Source: Verrucomicrobiota bacterium
Lineage (GTDB): Bacteria; Verrucomicrobiota; Verrucomicrobiia; Chthoniobacterales; Terrimicrobiaceae
Length of the DNA: 63,515 nt
Assembly (NCBI GenBank): GCA_018970255.1
Contig: JAGWWS010000015.1
Coordinates: 1 to 63,515, forward strand
Direction: 5' to 3'
This document shows, piece after piece, positions 31,707 to 40,983 of this stretch. The notes below the pieces were generated by a model. That model did not search any database. It saw only the letters and a program-made list of their open reading frames with translations, and had not been told where the DNA came from. A program made the translations under genes and the position numbers. Position 1 is the stretch's first letter; every line of letters begins with the position of its first letter.

Positions 31707-31735
31707 TTGCTGAGCGAATCCGCCGCAGGGATATT
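31707..31735 (+). promoter_or_regulatory. Predicted promoter of the T2SS operon
   Basis: TTGCTG (31707-31712), 17 bases, GATATT (31730-31735), then 10 bases to ATG 31746. The first -10 base is off consensus. No Shine-Dalgarno sequence. It would drive the whole gspG-gspF run. Confidence 0.4.
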
Positions 31736-31745
31736 CCGCACTGAC

Positions 31746-32177
31746 ATGAAAGTTTCCGAATTCCGCCCCCGGTCCCGTTTTGCCAACGCCGGCTACACCC
31801 TTTTTGAAATCATGCTCGTGCTGGGCATCATCGCGGTGCTTGTCGGCTCCGCGATCTACATGCTTGTGGGCAACATCGATGTGGCGAAGGAACAGCGCGT
31901 CTCGAGCGACATCGAGGCTATAACGATGCAGTTGAAAACCTACGAGATGCTGAACTACCGCATGCCGACCACCGAGCAGGGACTCGAGGCGCTCGTGACC
32001 CAGCCGACCACCGAGCCGCGCCCGCGCCGTTGGAAGCAGCTCATGAAGTCCGTGCCGCTCGACCCCTGGGGCGCCGAATACGTCTACCGCAACCCCGGCA
32101 AGGGAGGCGGCGGCTTCGACCTCTACTCGCTCGGGCCGGACGGCAAGGAGAGCGATGACGACTCGGGCAAGGACTGA
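31746..32177 (+). CDS. gspG: T2SS major pseudopilin GspG
   Basis: 143 residues. Prepilin signal: basic leader, then cleavage after Gly16 ahead of YTLFEIMLVLGIIAVLVG, with Glu at +5 (Tyr replaces the usual Phe at +1). RMPTTEQGLEALV, VPLDPWGAEYVYRNPG and the acidic C-terminal DLYSLGPDGKESDDDS are GspG hallmarks; the last binds calcium. It is the main subunit of the pseudopilus that pushes exoproteins through the outer membrane channel. First gene of an eleven-gene operon. Confidence 0.95.
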   Translation: MKVSEFRPRSRFANAGYTLFEIMLVLGIIAVLVGSAIYMLVGNIDVAKEQRVSSDIEAITMQLKTYEMLNYRMPTTEQGLEALVTQPTTEPRPRRWKQLMKSVPLDPWGAEYVYRNPGKGGGGFDLYSLGPDGKESDDDSGKD

Positions 32178-32625
32178 CCGGCGTCGCGCGGCCCGCGGTT
32201 ACACGCTGTTTGAAATCCTCCTCGCCCTCGGGGTCATTGCGATCCTCATGGGGCTCACGGTGCCAGCCGTGATGAATTCCTTCAGCCTCGAACCCAGCGA
32301 GGAAGCGGTTCGGGCGATTGAAAAAACGGCACTGTCTGCACACGAGTCGGCGCTCAATTCCGGCGAAGCCCGCCGCGTGTTCATTACCGACAAGGGGCTC
32401 AAAGGAACCGCCGGCGTGGCCTCGGCGGAGCTTCCGGAGGAGTGGAAACTGCAAGTGCGACGATTCACGGAAAACCGTTTTCGCAAGCCGGAGCGCGGCG
32501 AGTTCTGGGAATTCAACGGCGCGGGAATTTGCGAGCCGCTCGCGCTGCGACTGGTTTCTGAGAACGACAAGATCGTTCTGCAATTCGATCCGCTCACGGC
32601 AATGACCGTTCCCTTGAATGAATAG
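32155..32625 (+). CDS. gspH: T2SS minor pseudopilin GspH-like
   Basis: 156 residues. Arg-rich leader, cleavage after Gly15, then YTLFEILLALGVIAILMG with Glu at +5. The remainder is a poorly conserved beta domain. Overlaps gspG by 23 bases. Assigned to GspH by position between G and I. Confidence 0.8.
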   Translation: MTTRARTDRRRAARGYTLFEILLALGVIAILMGLTVPAVMNSFSLEPSEEAVRAIEKTALSAHESALNSGEARRVFITDKGLKGTAGVASAELPEEWKLQVRRFTENRFRKPERGEFWEFNGAGICEPLALRLVSENDKIVLQFDPLTAMTVPLNE

Positions 32626-32989
32626 GCGTGGATTCACACTTTTCGAGGTCTTGATCGCACTGGGCGTCTTTTCGGTGGCGGTCACCGGCCTCGCGATTGC
32701 GCTTCAATCCGCCGTGGAAGCCGGCCTCGCCGCCCGCGAGCGTATGCTCGCACGCGTCATCATCGAATCCCGCCTCGCCGCTGCCATGGCGGATCCGCCG
32801 CTCGATGGCAAACGGGAGATCGACCCCAGCAAAAACAACGGGCTGGAAGTCCTTGAAGAATTTGAACCAGTGGAAATTCAGAACACAAACGGCCAGGTCC
32901 TGCCGGGAATGTGGAAGCTCACCGTCACCGCCAAGCTCAAGCGGGCGGAGATCAACGAGCGCGCGGAAATTTTGATCTTCCGCCAATGA
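32618..32989 (+). CDS. gspI: T2SS minor pseudopilin GspI-like
   Basis: 123 residues. Very short leader MNRRG, then FTLFEVLIALGVFSVAVTGL with Glu at +5. Overlaps gspH by 8 bases and gspJ by 4. In known systems GspI, J and K form the pseudopilus tip. Confidence 0.85.
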   Translation: MNRRGFTLFEVLIALGVFSVAVTGLAIALQSAVEAGLAARERMLARVIIESRLAAAMADPPLDGKREIDPSKNNGLEVLEEFEPVEIQNTNGQVLPGMWKLTVTAKLKRAEINERAEILIFRQ

Positions 32990-33699
32990 AACCTCAACGA
33001 CATGGGGCCAGAGGCTTCACTTTGTTCGAAGTCATCATGGCGATGATGATCATCGGGCTGATCAGCGGCGCGGTTTATTCGATTTCCACCGCGGCCCTGG
33101 AAACCACCCGCACAGTTCAAGCGGAGCAAACCTCGGCGCGCCGGTTGGAGGCGTTCCTGCGGATCGTTCGCGACACTTTCCAAAATCTCCCCGTCGAAGC
33201 CCGCGTATTTTTGCAAATGGGAAAGAGCATGGGTGGCGCCCCGGTGCCGGAGATGGTGTTCGCGGAGACCTCGGGGGCGTTCGGGATTTCCAGCCTTGGC
33301 GGTGGCTCGGTGATTCTTGCCGCAAGACCGCGCCCGGACGGCACCCGCGTTTTTTCGATCCTGCGAATTCCCTCGGGAACGGAGGGTGTCGAATTGGATC
33401 GCCTGGTCTCGCAGGGTGCTTGGATGCCGCTTCTGCCGGGCGTGGAAAAAGTCGCGTGGACTTTTTACAACGCCGGCGAGTGGGTTGAGGAATGGCCCGA
33501 GGGGCAGGGGCGGCCGGTGCTCGTGCGGTTGGAATTTGAATACATCGAGATGCCCGGCTCGCGCGTGAATGCCGAATTCTGGATTCCACCGCTCGCTCCG
33601 CCACAGGAAGCGCCTCCGGGCGGGCCCGGATCACCCGGTGGTCAGGACCAGAATATCGAACTCGAGGTGCCCACACCGAATGAACCGACCACGCCATAA
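32986..33699 (+). CDS. gspJ: T2SS minor pseudopilin GspJ-like
   Basis: 237 residues. Leader ends at Gly10, followed by FTLFEVIMAMMIIGLISGAV with Glu at +5. The C-terminal end is rich in Pro and Gly (APPQEAPPGGPGSPGG), an unusual flexible tail. Start ATG 32986 overlaps gspI by 4 bases. Tip component with GspI and GspK. Confidence 0.85.
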   Translation: MKPQRHGARGFTLFEVIMAMMIIGLISGAVYSISTAALETTRTVQAEQTSARRLEAFLRIVRDTFQNLPVEARVFLQMGKSMGGAPVPEMVFAETSGAFGISSLGGGSVILAARPRPDGTRVFSILRIPSGTEGVELDRLVSQGAWMPLLPGVEKVAWTFYNAGEWVEEWPEGQGRPVLVRLEFEYIEMPGSRVNAEFWIPPLAPPQEAPPGGPGSPGGQDQNIELEVPTPNEPTTP

Positions 33700-34594
33700 C
33701 TCCCGCGCTGTGGCGCTGCCGATCGTGCTTTGGTGCCTGGCATTCATGGCAGGGCTAGTCGTTCTCACCGCCGGCATCGTGAATTCCTGGATCGAAAACG
33801 AGTCACGCGCGGAGCGGAAATTCATCGCCCGCCAAATGGCACTCAGCGGCCTCGCCTTTGGCCTCAATCCCGAAATCAAACCCGGCAACCCGCTCCTCCA
33901 AAAAGGCTCGAAAGAAACCGAAGGCTTCGATGTGCGCATCGCGAACGAGGCCTCTCGCATCAATCCGAACTTCTGGATCCAACAAGGCGGTCGCCCCTTG
34001 TTCCTGAAACTCTTCGCAAGCTGGGGCGCGGATTTGAAGCAAAGTGAAACGGCCACGGACAGCCTGCAGGATTGGATCGACCCCGACGATCTCCTTTCAT
34101 TGAACGGCGCGGAGCGCGGCGAATACGAGCGCGCCGGCCGCCCCGGCTATCCGGCCAACCGCCCGATCAAGCACATCCGCGAAATGGAGGCCGTCTTAAA
34201 TCTGGCCCCGCTCCTCGCCGCAAAGGAGGGCTGGCAGGAGTTATTCACAGTCTGGTATAGTGGGAAGATCAGTATCCAACATGCCTCGGAACAAACACTT
34301 TCGACCCTCGCGGAGCTCACTCCGATTCAAATCGAGACGCTTTTCGAGGTTCGCAACGGACTTGATGGCATTCAGGGAACCGAGGACGACGAGCAATTCG
34401 AATCCATCGAGGCCGTGGCTGCCTTTCTCGGCGCGGGCGGACGCCAACTCGCAGGCCTGCTCCAGTTTTTCGACACTTCCGGCGACATCCGCCGCATCGA
34501 AAGCACCGGTTTTTGTGGAGGAATCCAGCACCGGATCATCGTCGTCGCCCCGTCCGGCGCCCCCGGCCAAATCATGAGCTGGGAGGAGAAATGA
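33680..34594 (+). CDS. gspK: T2SS minor pseudopilin GspK-like
   Basis: 304 residues, the largest pseudopilin. N-terminal RAVALPIVLWCLAFMAGLVV lacks Glu at +5, as GspK proteins do. SLQDWIDPDDL is the typical alpha-domain motif, with the later NLAPLLAAKEGW region and a KISIQHASEQTLSTL segment. It overlaps gspJ by 20 bases and gspL by 4. Confidence 0.88.
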   Translation: MNRPRHNSRAVALPIVLWCLAFMAGLVVLTAGIVNSWIENESRAERKFIARQMALSGLAFGLNPEIKPGNPLLQKGSKETEGFDVRIANEASRINPNFWIQQGGRPLFLKLFASWGADLKQSETATDSLQDWIDPDDLLSLNGAERGEYERAGRPGYPANRPIKHIREMEAVLNLAPLLAAKEGWQELFTVWYSGKISIQHASEQTLSTLAELTPIQIETLFEVRNGLDGIQGTEDDEQFESIEAVAAFLGAGGRQLAGLLQFFDTSGDIRRIESTGFCGGIQHRIIVVAPSGAPGQIMSWEEK

Positions 34595-35808
34595 GCAAAT
34601 CCCGCCCCGATGCCGTGCTGCGCCCTGCAGCCGATGGGTGGGAGCTTTGGCGCTTTCCTCAAAAAGGCGAGCCGTCCTGCGATTCTTCCCCCTCGGCGAA
34701 ATCCCTCTCAAATTGCCGCCACCCTCTGCTGGCTGTGCCGACCCGCAGCGTCCTCGCCGTTCCGCTCTGGATTTCACCAGGAGGCGAGCCGCGCGAACTC
34801 GCCGAACTCGAGCTCGGCAGCCGACACCTCCTCCGCAAAGGCGCGATGGTTTACAGCACCCTGCTCTTGGAGAACGAAGGCCGCTCGCTGGTCCTCGCGC
34901 TTGCTGTCTCCGACGACGAGCAATCGAACGAATTCGCCGCGAAGGCCCTGTCTTTCGAATCCCCTGCTCTCCTTTTTCCCTCGGAAAATGCCGACATCCT
35001 CGTGTGGCGAGAGTTCGGGAACCTCTGCTTCGCGCTTTACCGTGAGGGACTCTGCGTTTTTTTCTCAGCGACCGGCGAATCAACATTGGGGCCGGCCTTC
35101 TGCGGGTTACTCGCCCGCACCGCTCTGCGCCTCAGAGCCGAGGGCGTGCTCCAGAGAATTCCCGCGCGGATTCGAATGCTCGGAACGTTCGAGCAATCCG
35201 ATTGTGAGGCCGTCGGCCACTCCCTGCGCATCGATTGGGATCACGTCCGCGAAATCCCGCCACCATCCATCCCGGAGCGCGTGTCCGAATGTGCTCCGCC
35301 GATCGGCAACACGGAAATTCTCAAGCGCGCCCGCATCAAAAAAGCCAGCGTGGCTGCCGCCATTGTCCTCGCCGTTTACGCCGGAATCCTGTTGATCGTC
35401 GCCGCAGACCTCGCCGCAAAAAAAATCGAACTCTCCGGCCTCGACTCGCGCATCAACGCCCTCGCGGAGCAATCCGGTTCCGCGGAAAAGCTGGTGGCGG
35501 ATTGGAAAGCCTTCCGTCCCGCGGTTGATCCCGGCGAATTCGCCATCGACCAACTCGCCGCCGTCGCAGGCGAGATTCCCGGCGAGCAGGTCCGCCTCAC
35601 CCAATACAACCTCGACAACGGCCGCCTCGTGATCGCCGGCGAGGCCGTCGATGTCTCACAAGCCTACGAGTTTTTTGAAAGGGTCAAACGAAACACGCTT
35701 CTCGGCGACTTCGAATGGACCACCCGCCAACCGCAACTGGCGGGACGCAACAAAGTGCGGTTTGAAATGGAAGGAGCGAAACCCGATGCGCAAGCTCGCG
35801 AAGAATGA
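34591..35808 (+). CDS. gspL: T2SS inner-membrane platform protein GspL-like
   Basis: 405 residues. A long cytoplasmic part precedes one membrane span near residues 252-270 (ASVAAAIVLAVYAGILLIVA), then a periplasmic tail with a PilN/GspL-type ferredoxin-like domain (RLTQYNLDNGRLVIAGEAVD). GspL links the ATPase GspE to the inner-membrane platform. Sequence is divergent, so the name rests on topology and position. Coupled to gspK by ATGA. Confidence 0.7.
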   Translation: MSKSRPDAVLRPAADGWELWRFPQKGEPSCDSSPSAKSLSNCRHPLLAVPTRSVLAVPLWISPGGEPRELAELELGSRHLLRKGAMVYSTLLLENEGRSLVLALAVSDDEQSNEFAAKALSFESPALLFPSENADILVWREFGNLCFALYREGLCVFFSATGESTLGPAFCGLLARTALRLRAEGVLQRIPARIRMLGTFEQSDCEAVGHSLRIDWDHVREIPPPSIPERVSECAPPIGNTEILKRARIKKASVAAAIVLAVYAGILLIVAADLAAKKIELSGLDSRINALAEQSGSAEKLVADWKAFRPAVDPGEFAIDQLAAVAGEIPGEQVRLTQYNLDNGRLVIAGEAVDVSQAYEFFERVKRNTLLGDFEWTTRQPQLAGRNKVRFEMEGAKPDAQAREE

Positions 35809-36328
35809 GACACGGCTGTTGATCCTGTTTGGCGCGGCGGTCTTCGTCGCACTCAACCTCTTCGCCGTCCGCGCGTGGCTTTCCCACCGCACAGCGCTCG
35901 ACACCGCCATCGCGTCGGCGGAATCCCGCCTCGCCGTCGCCGAGAGTCTCATGATCGCGGCAGAGGCCCTTTCTGATGCGAAGGATTGGATCGACCAAAA
36001 TCCGCCGCCTGAATCCTCTGCTGAGTCCACCAGCACCGACCTCCTAAACTCGGTTCGCGCCTTGGCCGAAAAAAACAACCTCAAGATTGCCGAGGAAACC
36101 CTCCTGCCCTCCGACCAGCCGGGCATCGCGGTCCTCCAAGCCAAGATCAACGGCCCCTTTGCCGGAGTGGCTGAACTTCTCTTCGCCCTGCAAGGCCCGA
36201 CCGCATGGCGCTCGATCGCAAAAATGGCGATTCGCAGCGACAGCGAACCTCCAAACGTGGTGGTGGACATGGAGATTCGCCAGCATTACCGTTCCGCCGC
36301 AACCGGCGCCGAACCGGTCCAGCCTTGA
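35786..36328 (+). CDS. gspM: T2SS inner-membrane protein GspM-like
   Basis: 180 residues: a membrane span at ETRLLILFGAAVFVALNLFA, a helical stretch, then a small alpha/beta domain (IKMAIRSDSEPP region). This is the GspM/PilO layout, a partner of GspL. It overlaps gspL by 23 bases and the next gene by TGATG. Confidence 0.65.
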   Translation: MRKLAKNETRLLILFGAAVFVALNLFAVRAWLSHRTALDTAIASAESRLAVAESLMIAAEALSDAKDWIDQNPPPESSAESTSTDLLNSVRALAEKNNLKIAEETLLPSDQPGIAVLQAKINGPFAGVAELLFALQGPTAWRSIAKMAIRSDSEPPNVVVDMEIRQHYRSAATGAEPVQP

Positions 36329-36954
36329 TGAATCGCCGCCATTCCACGATTTCGCTCGCCGCCCTGCTCGTTTCCTCCGCAGTCCTGCATGCGGAACCGG
36401 CGGAAAACCCTGCCGCCCCGTGGCTCACCCCACGCTCGATGGATAATTTCAGAGTCCTCCTCGACCGCTCTCCCTTCTCGCTCCCCACCGCCGAGGAGGC
36501 CGCCCCGGAGGCCGACCGCTACTTCCTCACGGGTGCCGCCACGATCAACGACGAACCTGTTGTCTTTGTTTTCGATAAAAACACGCAGGTCCGCCACATG
36601 CTCGGCCGCACGCCGAATGCCTCGAACGACAGGCTCGTTGAATACACCCCCGCCATGACCCCGAAAGATATGCGCGCCCGCGTCCGCATCGGTGGTGTCG
36701 AGTTTGCTGTGAACTACGGCGATCCCGGCGGCGATGCGTCACAGCCATCCCAGCAAATTCAGCAAATCCCGCCGATGCAGCCTCCGCCTCCCCAGGCTGC
36801 AGGAGCACCAGTCCCTCCGATTCCCCCAACTCCGCAACAGCCCGGAATCCAACCCGCCACAGGCGCTACCGACACCCAACCTCCGCGCCGCGTGATCCGC
36901 CGCCGCGTCATTTCCAACCAACCACCCGTCGCTCCTCCACAGCAAGGTCCATGA
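36328..36954 (+). CDS. Periplasmic protein with Pro/Gln-rich tail, GspC/PilP position
   Basis: 208 residues with a signal peptide (ISLAALLVSSAVLHA). A small domain follows (FSLPTAEEAAPEADRYFLTG, ATINDEPVVFVFDKNTQ), which recalls the homology region of GspC/PilP that binds the secretin. The last 80 residues are low-complexity Pro/Gln, then the basic RRVIRRRVI. No membrane anchor beyond the signal peptide, unlike GspC. It sits directly before gspD, where an adaptor for the secretin is expected; identity is inference. Confidence 0.6.
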   Translation: MNRRHSTISLAALLVSSAVLHAEPAENPAAPWLTPRSMDNFRVLLDRSPFSLPTAEEAAPEADRYFLTGAATINDEPVVFVFDKNTQVRHMLGRTPNASNDRLVEYTPAMTPKDMRARVRIGGVEFAVNYGDPGGDASQPSQQIQQIPPMQPPPPQAAGAPVPPIPPTPQQPGIQPATGATDTQPPRRVIRRRVISNQPPVAPPQQGP

Positions 36955-39287
36955 CAAAACCACACATCGCTTCCCTGTTCCTCGCCGCCATTTTGCTGGC
37001 CATCCTCGCGCAATCCGCGCGCGCCCAGCAGCCACCCACACCCCCCGCCGCCGTCATGCCTCCGGGCACACCGGTCACACCACAACTCCAGCCCCCACCC
37101 ACGCCCGCACCGGTGGAAAATGTCAGCGTCACCTTCCCGAACAACCCTGTCGACGACGTCCTGAATTTCTATGAAACCCTCACCGACAAACGCATTATCC
37201 GCGACTCGAACCTTGCCGGCCAAAATCTGAAGATTCTCATCTCAAAGCCGGTCTCCCGCGAGGAGGCGATCTCGATCATCGAGACCTCGCTCCTGATGAA
37301 CAACTACAGCATCGTGCCTGTGGACGAAAAAACCATCAAAGTCCTTGGTCCCAGCCGCGCGCCCCGCACCGAGGGCCTGCCCCTCTTCAGCGAGGTCATT
37401 GAAATCCCAGACGATGGCGACAAAGTCATCAGCTTCTACAAACCGCTCACCTTCATCACCCCTGAGGAAGCGATGACCGTGATTCAGGGCGTGGTTCAAA
37501 TCAACCCTTACGGAACCATCGTCCCCGTTGCGAACACGAACGCCCTCATTCTCACGGACAAAACCCCGATCATCCGCCGCGCCCTCGGGATTATCGAGTT
37601 GATCGACATCGAACCAGCCCGCGTTGTTACCGAATTCGTGCAGCTCGAGCGCGCCAACGCCGAACGCATCGTGGAAATCCTTGATGAAATGTTCGGCACC
37701 GGCGAGTCGGGCAAAACCGGCGCCACCACTCCAGCCACGCCGCAAGGCCAGCAACAGGGCCAGTCCCCGCAAGGCGGAGCGCCAAATGGCGGCCAAGCCG
37801 CACCCGCCGCGGCTTCGGGTGCCCGCTATGAAAACCGCCTCATCACCGGAAAGGCCAATTTCCTCGCCGACAAACGCACCAATCGCATTCTCGTTGTTAC
37901 CCGCACGGAAAACTACCGCTTCGTCCGCGACGTCATCTCCCAACTCGACGCTGCCGCCGATTTCGAACAACCCTACGTCCGCCCGCTGAAATATGTCCCG
38001 ATGAACGACATCTTCTCGGTCCTCGCGGAAATGTTAGCGGACCCCGAGTCGGAATCACAGGGTGGCACCGGCTCCAACCAAGCATCCACAAACAGCAACC
38101 CGTTTTCAAACACCGGAAACTCCGGTGGGAACTCACTGAGCGGAACCGGAAGTTCATCGGACGGCATCAATACCCCAGACCGCCTAGCCGACGAGGCCCA
38201 GCAAGGCACCCCGCAGGCCATCACCATCGGCGAGATCCGCGTGATCGGCGACAGCAATTCAAACAGCATCATCGTTTACGGCCCTCCCGAGGCGAAGCTC
38301 CGCGCGAAGCAAATTCTCGACCTACTCGACCAGCGGCCGAAACAGGTCTACCTTGCCGTCGTAATCGGCCAGTTGCGCCTCGGTAAAGCAACTGACTTTG
38401 GTGTTAACTATCTAATTAAGGCTAGTGAAATGAATTTACTCTCATTAAACCCCACAATGCTGCCTGTCTCCGGACTTCCCAATATCTTAAACCCTTCATT
38501 TTCAGATGCAAAAAGTATTGAAAGGCTTGCAGGACTAACGGTTTTTGGATCTATCGGGAGTTCTGTAGATATTCTTGCAAAATTTCTTGAGTCAACAAAC
38601 CGATTTCGGACTTTGGCTCGGCCAGTGGTTTATACAACAAATAACAGAAAGGCTACAATCCTGTCTGGCGAAAAGGTTCCTGTTCCAACTCAGTCCCTTA
38701 CAACTTCAACCGGTTTTTCTGCAAATGGTTCTGCAATAACCTCAAATATACAGTATGAAGATGTGGTTTTGAAATTAGAGGTCATTCCTCTAATCAACTC
38801 TGATCGCGAAGTTAATCTCGTAATTGCACAAACAAATGACAATATTGCAGGGTTTGATACTGTTTCGGGAAATAGTGTTCCACGAATTTCAACTCAAGAA
38901 ATAACTACAAGTGTTAGGGTTCCAAATGGTTCTACTGTTGTATTGGGGGGATTAATAAAGGAAAACAAAACACAAGACCGCGAGGGAATTCCTTATTTAG
39001 TTGATATTCCAGTGGTTGGATCACTTCTAGGGGGGCGCACCCAGATGAAAATTGATAAAAGCGAGTTAGTCGTGATGATCCAACCAACTGTCGTAGACTC
39101 AAACCACGACATGATGAAGGCCAGTGCCTACGAGGCCGACCGCTCGCCGCTCGGCCGCGACGGCCAGGAAATGACCGCCCCCATCGCCGAACAAGCCCGC
39201 CCGCCCGCTGTTTGGACTCCCACGCCTCTCCCCCCCGAAAAGAAGAAAAAATTCCGCTGGCCCTGGTCCAATGATCAATTTGACTGA
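36951..39287 (+). CDS. gspD: T2SS secretin GspD
   Basis: 778 residues with a signal peptide. A Pro-rich linker leads to N-domains (VSVTFPNNPVDDVLNFYETL, then NLKILISKPVSREEAISII; YVRPLKYVPMNDIFSVLAEM) with Gly/Gln/Ser-rich spacers between them. The secretin core begins near residue 450, with FRTLARPVVYTTNNRKATIL, and VRVPNGSTVVLGGLI closes the barrel. It forms the outer-membrane channel. Residues about 478-710 are encoded by AT-rich DNA with abrupt edges. The 3' end overlaps gspE by 17 bases. Confidence 0.95.
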   Translation: MTKPHIASLFLAAILLAILAQSARAQQPPTPPAAVMPPGTPVTPQLQPPPTPAPVENVSVTFPNNPVDDVLNFYETLTDKRIIRDSNLAGQNLKILISKPVSREEAISIIETSLLMNNYSIVPVDEKTIKVLGPSRAPRTEGLPLFSEVIEIPDDGDKVISFYKPLTFITPEEAMTVIQGVVQINPYGTIVPVANTNALILTDKTPIIRRALGIIELIDIEPARVVTEFVQLERANAERIVEILDEMFGTGESGKTGATTPATPQGQQQGQSPQGGAPNGGQAAPAAASGARYENRLITGKANFLADKRTNRILVVTRTENYRFVRDVISQLDAAADFEQPYVRPLKYVPMNDIFSVLAEMLADPESESQGGTGSNQASTNSNPFSNTGNSGGNSLSGTGSSSDGINTPDRLADEAQQGTPQAITIGEIRVIGDSNSNSIIVYGPPEAKLRAKQILDLLDQRPKQVYLAVVIGQLRLGKATDFGVNYLIKASEMNLLSLNPTMLPVSGLPNILNPSFSDAKSIERLAGLTVFGSIGSSVDILAKFLESTNRFRTLARPVVYTTNNRKATILSGEKVPVPTQSLTTSTGFSANGSAITSNIQYEDVVLKLEVIPLINSDREVNLVIAQTNDNIAGFDTVSGNSVPRISTQEITTSVRVPNGSTVVLGGLIKENKTQDREGIPYLVDIPVVGSLLGGRTQMKIDKSELVVMIQPTVVDSNHDMMKASAYEADRSPLGRDGQEMTAPIAEQARPPAVWTPTPLPPEKKKKFRWPWSNDQFD
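38383..39080 (+). other. AT-rich block inside gspD
   Basis: About 700 bases at roughly 35-42 % GC (lines counted by hand) inside a gene of over 60 %. Both edges are sharp, within some tens of bases. The block codes for most of the secretin barrel in frame and uses codons such as ATA, TTA and AAT that are rare nearby. It looks like a recombined segment from a low-GC relative, or DNA under unusual constraint. Confidence 0.75.
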
Positions 39288-40977
39288 GGACCTCCTGCAG
39301 CTGGCCGCCGGCGCCGGTTGCAGCGAAACCGAAAAGTGCCGGGAGGTGCTCAAACGCGCATCCTTCGCCCAGCGTTCGCCTGTCGCCGCGATCCTTGATT
39401 CCCAGCTCGTCCGCGAGCAGGATTTCCTGAAATCCCTCGCCGCCGACCTCGACCTCCCTTGGCGCGAGGAAAACGATGTGGCCGCCATCGAGAATGTCCG
39501 CGACAAATTCCCCGCCCGCCTCGCCCTCGGCCAGATTGTCCTGCCCGAGGCCCAGGTCGACGGCGGCGAGTTGAAGCTCCTGTGCTTCGACCCCTTCGAC
39601 TACGCGGGGCTCGCCGCGGTTTCCCAGCATTGGCAGGGACCGGTCCGACCGGTCATGACCACCCGCCGCCGCCTGCTCGAAACCCTCAAAAAAACCTACG
39701 GCGTCGGCGCGGAAACCTTCGAGGAATTGCTCGAGGGCCGCGAGGACGACATCCCCGGCGGCGCGCAGGAGGAGGTGAACATCGTGGACGAGGACGATTC
39801 CGAGGCCTCGGTGATGAAGTTCGTGAACCAAATCCTCCGCGAGGGCCTCCAGCAGGGCGCCACCGATATCCATTTCGAGCCCCTCGGGCAGGACCTCCGC
39901 ATCCGCTACCGCATCGACGGCGTGCTCCACGAGGCCCCCGTGCCCCAGCGCATCAAGCTCCTGCAGGACTCCGTCATCTCCCGCCTGAAAATCATGTCCG
40001 CCCTCGACATCGCCGAGCGCCGCCGCCCGCAGGACGGCCGCATCGCGCTCGAAATCGCAGGGCAGCCGATCGATGTCCGCGTCGCCACCATCCCGAGCGT
40101 TTACGGCGAAAATGTCAGCCTCCGCCTCCTCGGCCAGCAGAAGTTCGACTTCTCCGGCCTCGGTCTCGACCCGGAGAACGAAAAGAAAATCCGCAGCCTC
40201 CTCTCGCTGCCGAACGGCATCGTTCTCGTCACCGGTCCCACCGGTTGCGGCAAGAGCACCTCGCTCTACACATTCCTCAGCACGCTCAACATCAAGGAGC
40301 GCCGCATCGTCACCATCGAGGACCCCGTGGAACACAAGCTCGACGGCATCATCCAAATCGCCGTGAAGCCGGAAATCGACCTGACCTTTGCCACCGCCCT
40401 CCGCAGCATCCTGCGCGGCGACCCGAATGTCATCATGGTCGGCGAAATGCGCGACCTCGAAACCGCCGAAATCGCCATCCGCGCCGCGCTCACCGGGCAC
40501 CTCGTCTTCAGCACGCTCCACACGAACGACGCCGTGGGCGGCATCACCCGCCTGCTGGACATGAACATCGAGCCCTTCCTGGTGGGCTCCTCCGTCCGCG
40601 CCTTCATCGCCCAGCGCCTCGTCCGCCGCCTCTGCCCCCATTGCTCGCAAACGAACCACATCAAAAAAGAGGAACTCGCGAAAATCGGGTTCCCCCTTGA
40701 GTTCACCGACAAAATCCGCCGCCCGGTCGGCTGCGAGCATTGCCGGAACAGCGGCTACGCGGGCCGCACGGCCATCTACGAAATCTGCATGATGAGCACG
40801 CGCCTGCAGGAAATGATCCAGCGCCGCGCCCCGGCCAGCGAACTCAAGGAAATGGCCATGCGCGAGGGCATGGTCCCGCTCCGCAAGGCGGGCTGGCAAA
40901 AAGTCGTGCAGGGCGTGACCTCGATCGAGGAGGTGCTCCGCGTCACCGCCACCGACCTCGAAGCCCTCGACGAGTAA
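39271..40977 (+). CDS. gspE: T2SS ATPase GspE
   Basis: 568 residues. An N-terminal T2SSE_N-like domain (residues 1-150) leads to the ATPase core: GATDIHFEPLGQDLRIRYRI, Walker A GPTGCGKSTSLY near 320, the Asp box TIEDPVEHKL, Walker B GDPNVIMVGEMRD and the His box LTGHLVFSTLHTND. A zinc-binding pair, LCPHC and GCEHCRNSGY, lies near the C-terminus. It powers pseudopilus assembly at the inner membrane. Start overlaps gspD by 17 bases. Confidence 0.97.
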   Translation: MINLTEDLLQLAAGAGCSETEKCREVLKRASFAQRSPVAAILDSQLVREQDFLKSLAADLDLPWREENDVAAIENVRDKFPARLALGQIVLPEAQVDGGELKLLCFDPFDYAGLAAVSQHWQGPVRPVMTTRRRLLETLKKTYGVGAETFEELLEGREDDIPGGAQEEVNIVDEDDSEASVMKFVNQILREGLQQGATDIHFEPLGQDLRIRYRIDGVLHEAPVPQRIKLLQDSVISRLKIMSALDIAERRRPQDGRIALEIAGQPIDVRVATIPSVYGENVSLRLLGQQKFDFSGLGLDPENEKKIRSLLSLPNGIVLVTGPTGCGKSTSLYTFLSTLNIKERRIVTIEDPVEHKLDGIIQIAVKPEIDLTFATALRSILRGDPNVIMVGEMRDLETAEIAIRAALTGHLVFSTLHTNDAVGGITRLLDMNIEPFLVGSSVRAFIAQRLVRRLCPHCSQTNHIKKEELAKIGFPLEFTDKIRRPVGCEHCRNSGYAGRTAIYEICMMSTRLQEMIQRRAPASELKEMAMREGMVPLRKAGWQKVVQGVTSIEEVLRVTATDLEALDE

Positions 40978-40983
40978 CGCCGG

